NCBI GenBank assembly: GCA_946894095.1
Contig: OX335644.1
Coordinates: 22,797,595 to 22,861,594 of the forward strand
DNA from: Incurvaria masculella
Taxonomy: Eukaryota; Arthropoda; Insecta; Lepidoptera; Incurvariidae
Direction: 5' to 3'
Length of the DNA stretch: 64,000 nt
The first letter of the stretch is position 1. Every line of letters starts with the position of its first letter. A model generated the notes under the pieces. That model was not told the origin of the DNA. It did not search any database and worked only from the letters and a program-made list of their open reading frames with translations. The translations under genes and the position numbers were made by a program. Shown here in pieces: positions 61,266 through 64,000 of this stretch.

Positions 61266-62078
61266 ATGGAAGAAATTGTAAAAATTTTACAAATCATCCA
61301 AGATGATATATCAAAAAATAAGCAAGATATGAAAGAGATGGAGTCAAACATCAAGGATTCTATCAATAAAAACATAGACGCAAAATTTCTTATTTTTGAA
61401 ACTAAGACAAAACATTTGGAAACTAAAATTGAACAACAGCAAAAAACCATAGATATCTTAGATAAACGGATCAGAAGAAAAAATGTTATATTCTTTGGGA
61501 TTGAGGAAAAAGAAAAGGGATATGAAAGTCTACTCTGCACAGTACTTGATATTATTAACAACGAAATGGAAATACCTTGCCAGAAATGGGAAATCGAACA
61601 TGTCAATAGAATAGGAAAAAGCTCAGGAAAAACCAGACCAGTGGTTGTCACAATAACAACAACAAGCAGGAAAATAGAGTTACTCAAAAAGAAAAAATCG
61701 CTGGAAGGTACAAATATTTACCTGAAAGAAGATTTTCCTCCTAGCGTGTTACAAAAACGAAAAGATTTACAAGAAGACCTCAAACGCGAGCGCGAGTCAG
61801 GAAAAAAAGTAGCTTTACGCTACGACAAAATTGGGACACTAAAAACACGAGAACAAGCCCAAACACCTACAAAAAGAAACATAAACAAGCGTTTTATGTC
61901 TGCATCCCCTGAGGAAACAGCGAAAGAAACCACAAAAGAATGCGGCATCGAAAGAACAATACAACTATCTAAAAAAAACAAGTCACAAACCATAACCAGC
62001 TTTCTACGACCATCGCAACTGAATCTCAACAACCGCTCAATACCAACAGTAAATATGGAAGATACCCAAAAAAACTGA
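61266..62078 (+). CDS. Non-LTR retrotransposon ORF1
   Basis: About 270 residues from the ATG at 61,266. Residues ~5-75 are Lys/Glu/Ile-rich with coiled-coil character, followed by RRKNVIFFGIEEKEKGYESL, WEIEHVNRIGK and RPVVVTITT, a pattern like the RRM-type nucleic-acid-binding core of LINE ORF1 proteins. A basic tail follows. Open to its stop, 47 bp before the open frame of ORF2. Confidence 0.75.
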   Translation: MEEIVKILQIIQDDISKNKQDMKEMESNIKDSINKNIDAKFLIFETKTKHLETKIEQQQKTIDILDKRIRRKNVIFFGIEEKEKGYESLLCTVLDIINNEMEIPCQKWEIEHVNRIGKSSGKTRPVVVTITTTSRKIELLKKKKSLEGTNIYLKEDFPPSVLQKRKDLQEDLKRERESGKKVALRYDKIGTLKTREQAQTPTKRNINKRFMSASPEETAKETTKECGIERTIQLSKKNKSQTITSFLRPSQLNLNNRSIPTVNMEDTQKN

Positions 62079-62125
62079 CAGGCGCCTCTTCAAACTCTCT
62101 ACCTTCTCCAAGCCGACTGGTCACC

Positions 62126-64000
62126 GTGGAGGAGTCAGACCATCACCTCCTAAATCACAATAAAAACCGATCAAACAATACTAGCAACACAAACAAACAA
62201 AAAAGGCAAAAATCTCAAAATCTCTACATAGCAAGTATCAACGTTAGAACCTTATTATCGGACAGCAAAATAGAAGAATTAAGATACGCTGTTATGTCAA
62301 TAAAATGGGATGTTATAGGTTTATGCGAAACGAGAAGAGAAAAGGAAACAATAGAAGAACACACAGATTTTATCTTATTTCATACATCTGGGACGAACGG
62401 AAGAAATGGAGTTGGATTCTTGATTAAAAAACATTTAAAGAATAAAATAGTGAATATAAAAAGCTTTTCGGACCGTGTGGCGATACTAGAGATACAAACA
62501 TCCGACAACTCTACCTGGTCTCTTGTGCAATCATACGCCCCCACAGAGAAATACACTAAAGAAGAAATAGAACAATTTATGCAACGTTACAATCCGCCTT
62601 GGACTCTATTCAAACAAAAAATATAATTTTACTCGGAGACTTCAATGCAAAAATAGGAAAAGCACAAAAAAATGAGGGAAAAAACATAGGACAATACGCA
62701 TACGGAAAAAGAAGCCCACACGGCCAGAAACTAGTAGAATTTGCAGTCGAAAATGATTACTACTTCATGAACAGCATGTTTCCATGCAAATCACACAAAA
62801 AATGGACTTGGCGATCTCTAAACAATCAATATTTTAACGAGATTGACTACATTTTAACGAATCAACCAAGCCATATAAAAACATTCGATATCATCAAAAA
62901 CCTGAACTTCAATTCGGATCACAGGATGATTAGATGCGAATTATCCTTGACTTCAAAATCAAAAAGAAGGAAAATAAAGTCTACCGATTACACCAAAGAA
63001 CCTCTGCAGGTTTCAGAATACGACGCTAGATATTGGGACAATAAATTTATAGGAGCTGTTAGTACACATGCTGAAGTACAAAAACAATACGACAAGTTGG
63101 AAATAGAGTTAAAAGAGTTTCTGAAACAGCTCCCAAGAAAAAAGAAACATATTAATAAATATATAAACGAAGAAATAAAAGACCTTTTAGAACAGAGAAA
63201 AGAACTATACAAGCAAAAAAGAACAAAAGAAATAAAAGAAGAAATAACACGAGTAAGCAAAAAAATTAATAGAAATTTTACACAACAAAAACGAAAAATA
63301 CGACAAAGTACCTTCGAAAAATTCGTAGGTAAAGCTGGGGCTATACGAAAAGCTTACAAAGAGTTAAGTGATAAGTCAGAGTGGACAGGAACACTGAAAA
63401 ATAAACAGGGAATTATGCAATCACGACGCCTTGATATAATAAACGAGGCCTCACTATTTTATAAAAATCTCTACACTGCTACAGATAGCGCTTGCTCCTC
63501 CTTATGTACTAACATGAACAAATATAATGCAGCGAATACAATTACAGAAACACCAATCATTCTCAGATCAGAAATCGAACATGCAATAAAATCTCAAAAA
63601 AACGACAAGACTCCAGGAAACGACAACATTGCCAATGAAGTACTGAAAGCGCTATCTACTATCCTTTTGAAACCCCTTGAAGTATTATTCAATAACATAC
63701 TTAGAACCGAAACCACACCAGATCAATGGTCAAAATCTACAATAATACTCCTCTTCAAAAAAGGGGATAGAAGCGACCTAGGAAACTACAGACCAATTAG
63801 TCTCATGACAAATTTATATAAAATTTTTTCAAAGATCATATTGAATAGAATATCAAAGAGTCTCGATGAAAACCAACCGCGCGAACAAGCGGGTTTCCGC
63901 AAGGGTTACTCGACTATAGATCACATACAAGTTATAACGCAACTAATTGAAAAAACCAAGGAATATGGAAAGACGTTATATATGTGCTTCATAGATTACA
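62126..64000 (+). CDS. Non-LTR retrotransposon ORF2, cut by window end
   Basis: Endonuclease: ASINVRTLL, DVIGLCETRRE, LLGDFNAKIG, then FNSDHRMIRCEL with the catalytic SDH. Reverse transcriptase: NDKTPGNDNIANEVLK, FKKGDRSDLGNYRPISLM and QAGFRKGYSTIDH up to CFIDY, where the window stops just as motif A begins. Closest in style to RTE-type elements, but the presence of ORF1 leaves the clade open. A single missing base near 62,577 breaks the frame in the endonuclease; the frame then stays open to 64,000. Confidence 0.85.

Overview
This is eukaryotic DNA from an insect, almost certainly a moth or butterfly. The introns are large and full of transposons, there are several dispersed repeats of a type common in Lepidoptera, short (CCTAA)n telomere-type tracts occur, and the main gene is a full-length hemolymph protease 14 / modular serine protease (HP14/ModSP). 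I found no prokaryotic features, CRISPR array or true tRNA/rRNA gene.

Minus strand, 33,355 to 2,361: a complete ModSP/HP14 gene. I could assemble 14 coding exons whose phases all agree. They give about 675 residues: signal peptide, five LDL-receptor class A (LDLa) modules, a Sushi/CCP module, a Wonton module and an S1 protease domain with intact His457, Asp515 and Ser616. In the known insect pathway this protein senses microbial patterns, autoactivates and starts the cascade leading to Spaetzle/Toll and prophenoloxidase. Plus strand, 52,736 to 60,224: the first five coding exons of a tetraspanin (TM1, small loop, TM2, TM3 and the CCG motif of the large loop). The rest of that gene lies beyond the window.

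The most unusual feature is a set of five tandem arrays, three in ModSP and two in the tetraspanin gene. Each is built from a piece of a real coding exon plus one or both of its splice sites. They are A, 2.6-4.04 kb (about 100-bp units in 209-bp dimers, donor type); B, 8.5-9.74 kb (211 bp, complete protease exons with both splice sites); C, 14.8-22.99 kb (211/185 bp, about 40 copies of an LDLa exon, donor only); D, 51.2-52.7 kb (128 bp, acceptor plus start codon); and E, 56.3-58.3 kb (125/124 bp, TM2 exon plus donor). In all five, the copies next to the working exon are the most uniform and those at the far end are the most decayed.

The remaining sequence, including 33.4-51 kb between the genes, is mostly mobile DNA. 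It holds TTAA-flanked fold-back MITEs of at least four families, Tc1/mariner remnants (one a 1.64-kb near-perfect inverted repeat), a SINE family whose copies carry either a tRNA-like or a 5S-rRNA-like head, many copies of a (GGAC)n-containing lepidopteran repeat, several LINE reverse-transcriptase fragments, and at the right edge a nearly intact non-LTR element running out of the window.
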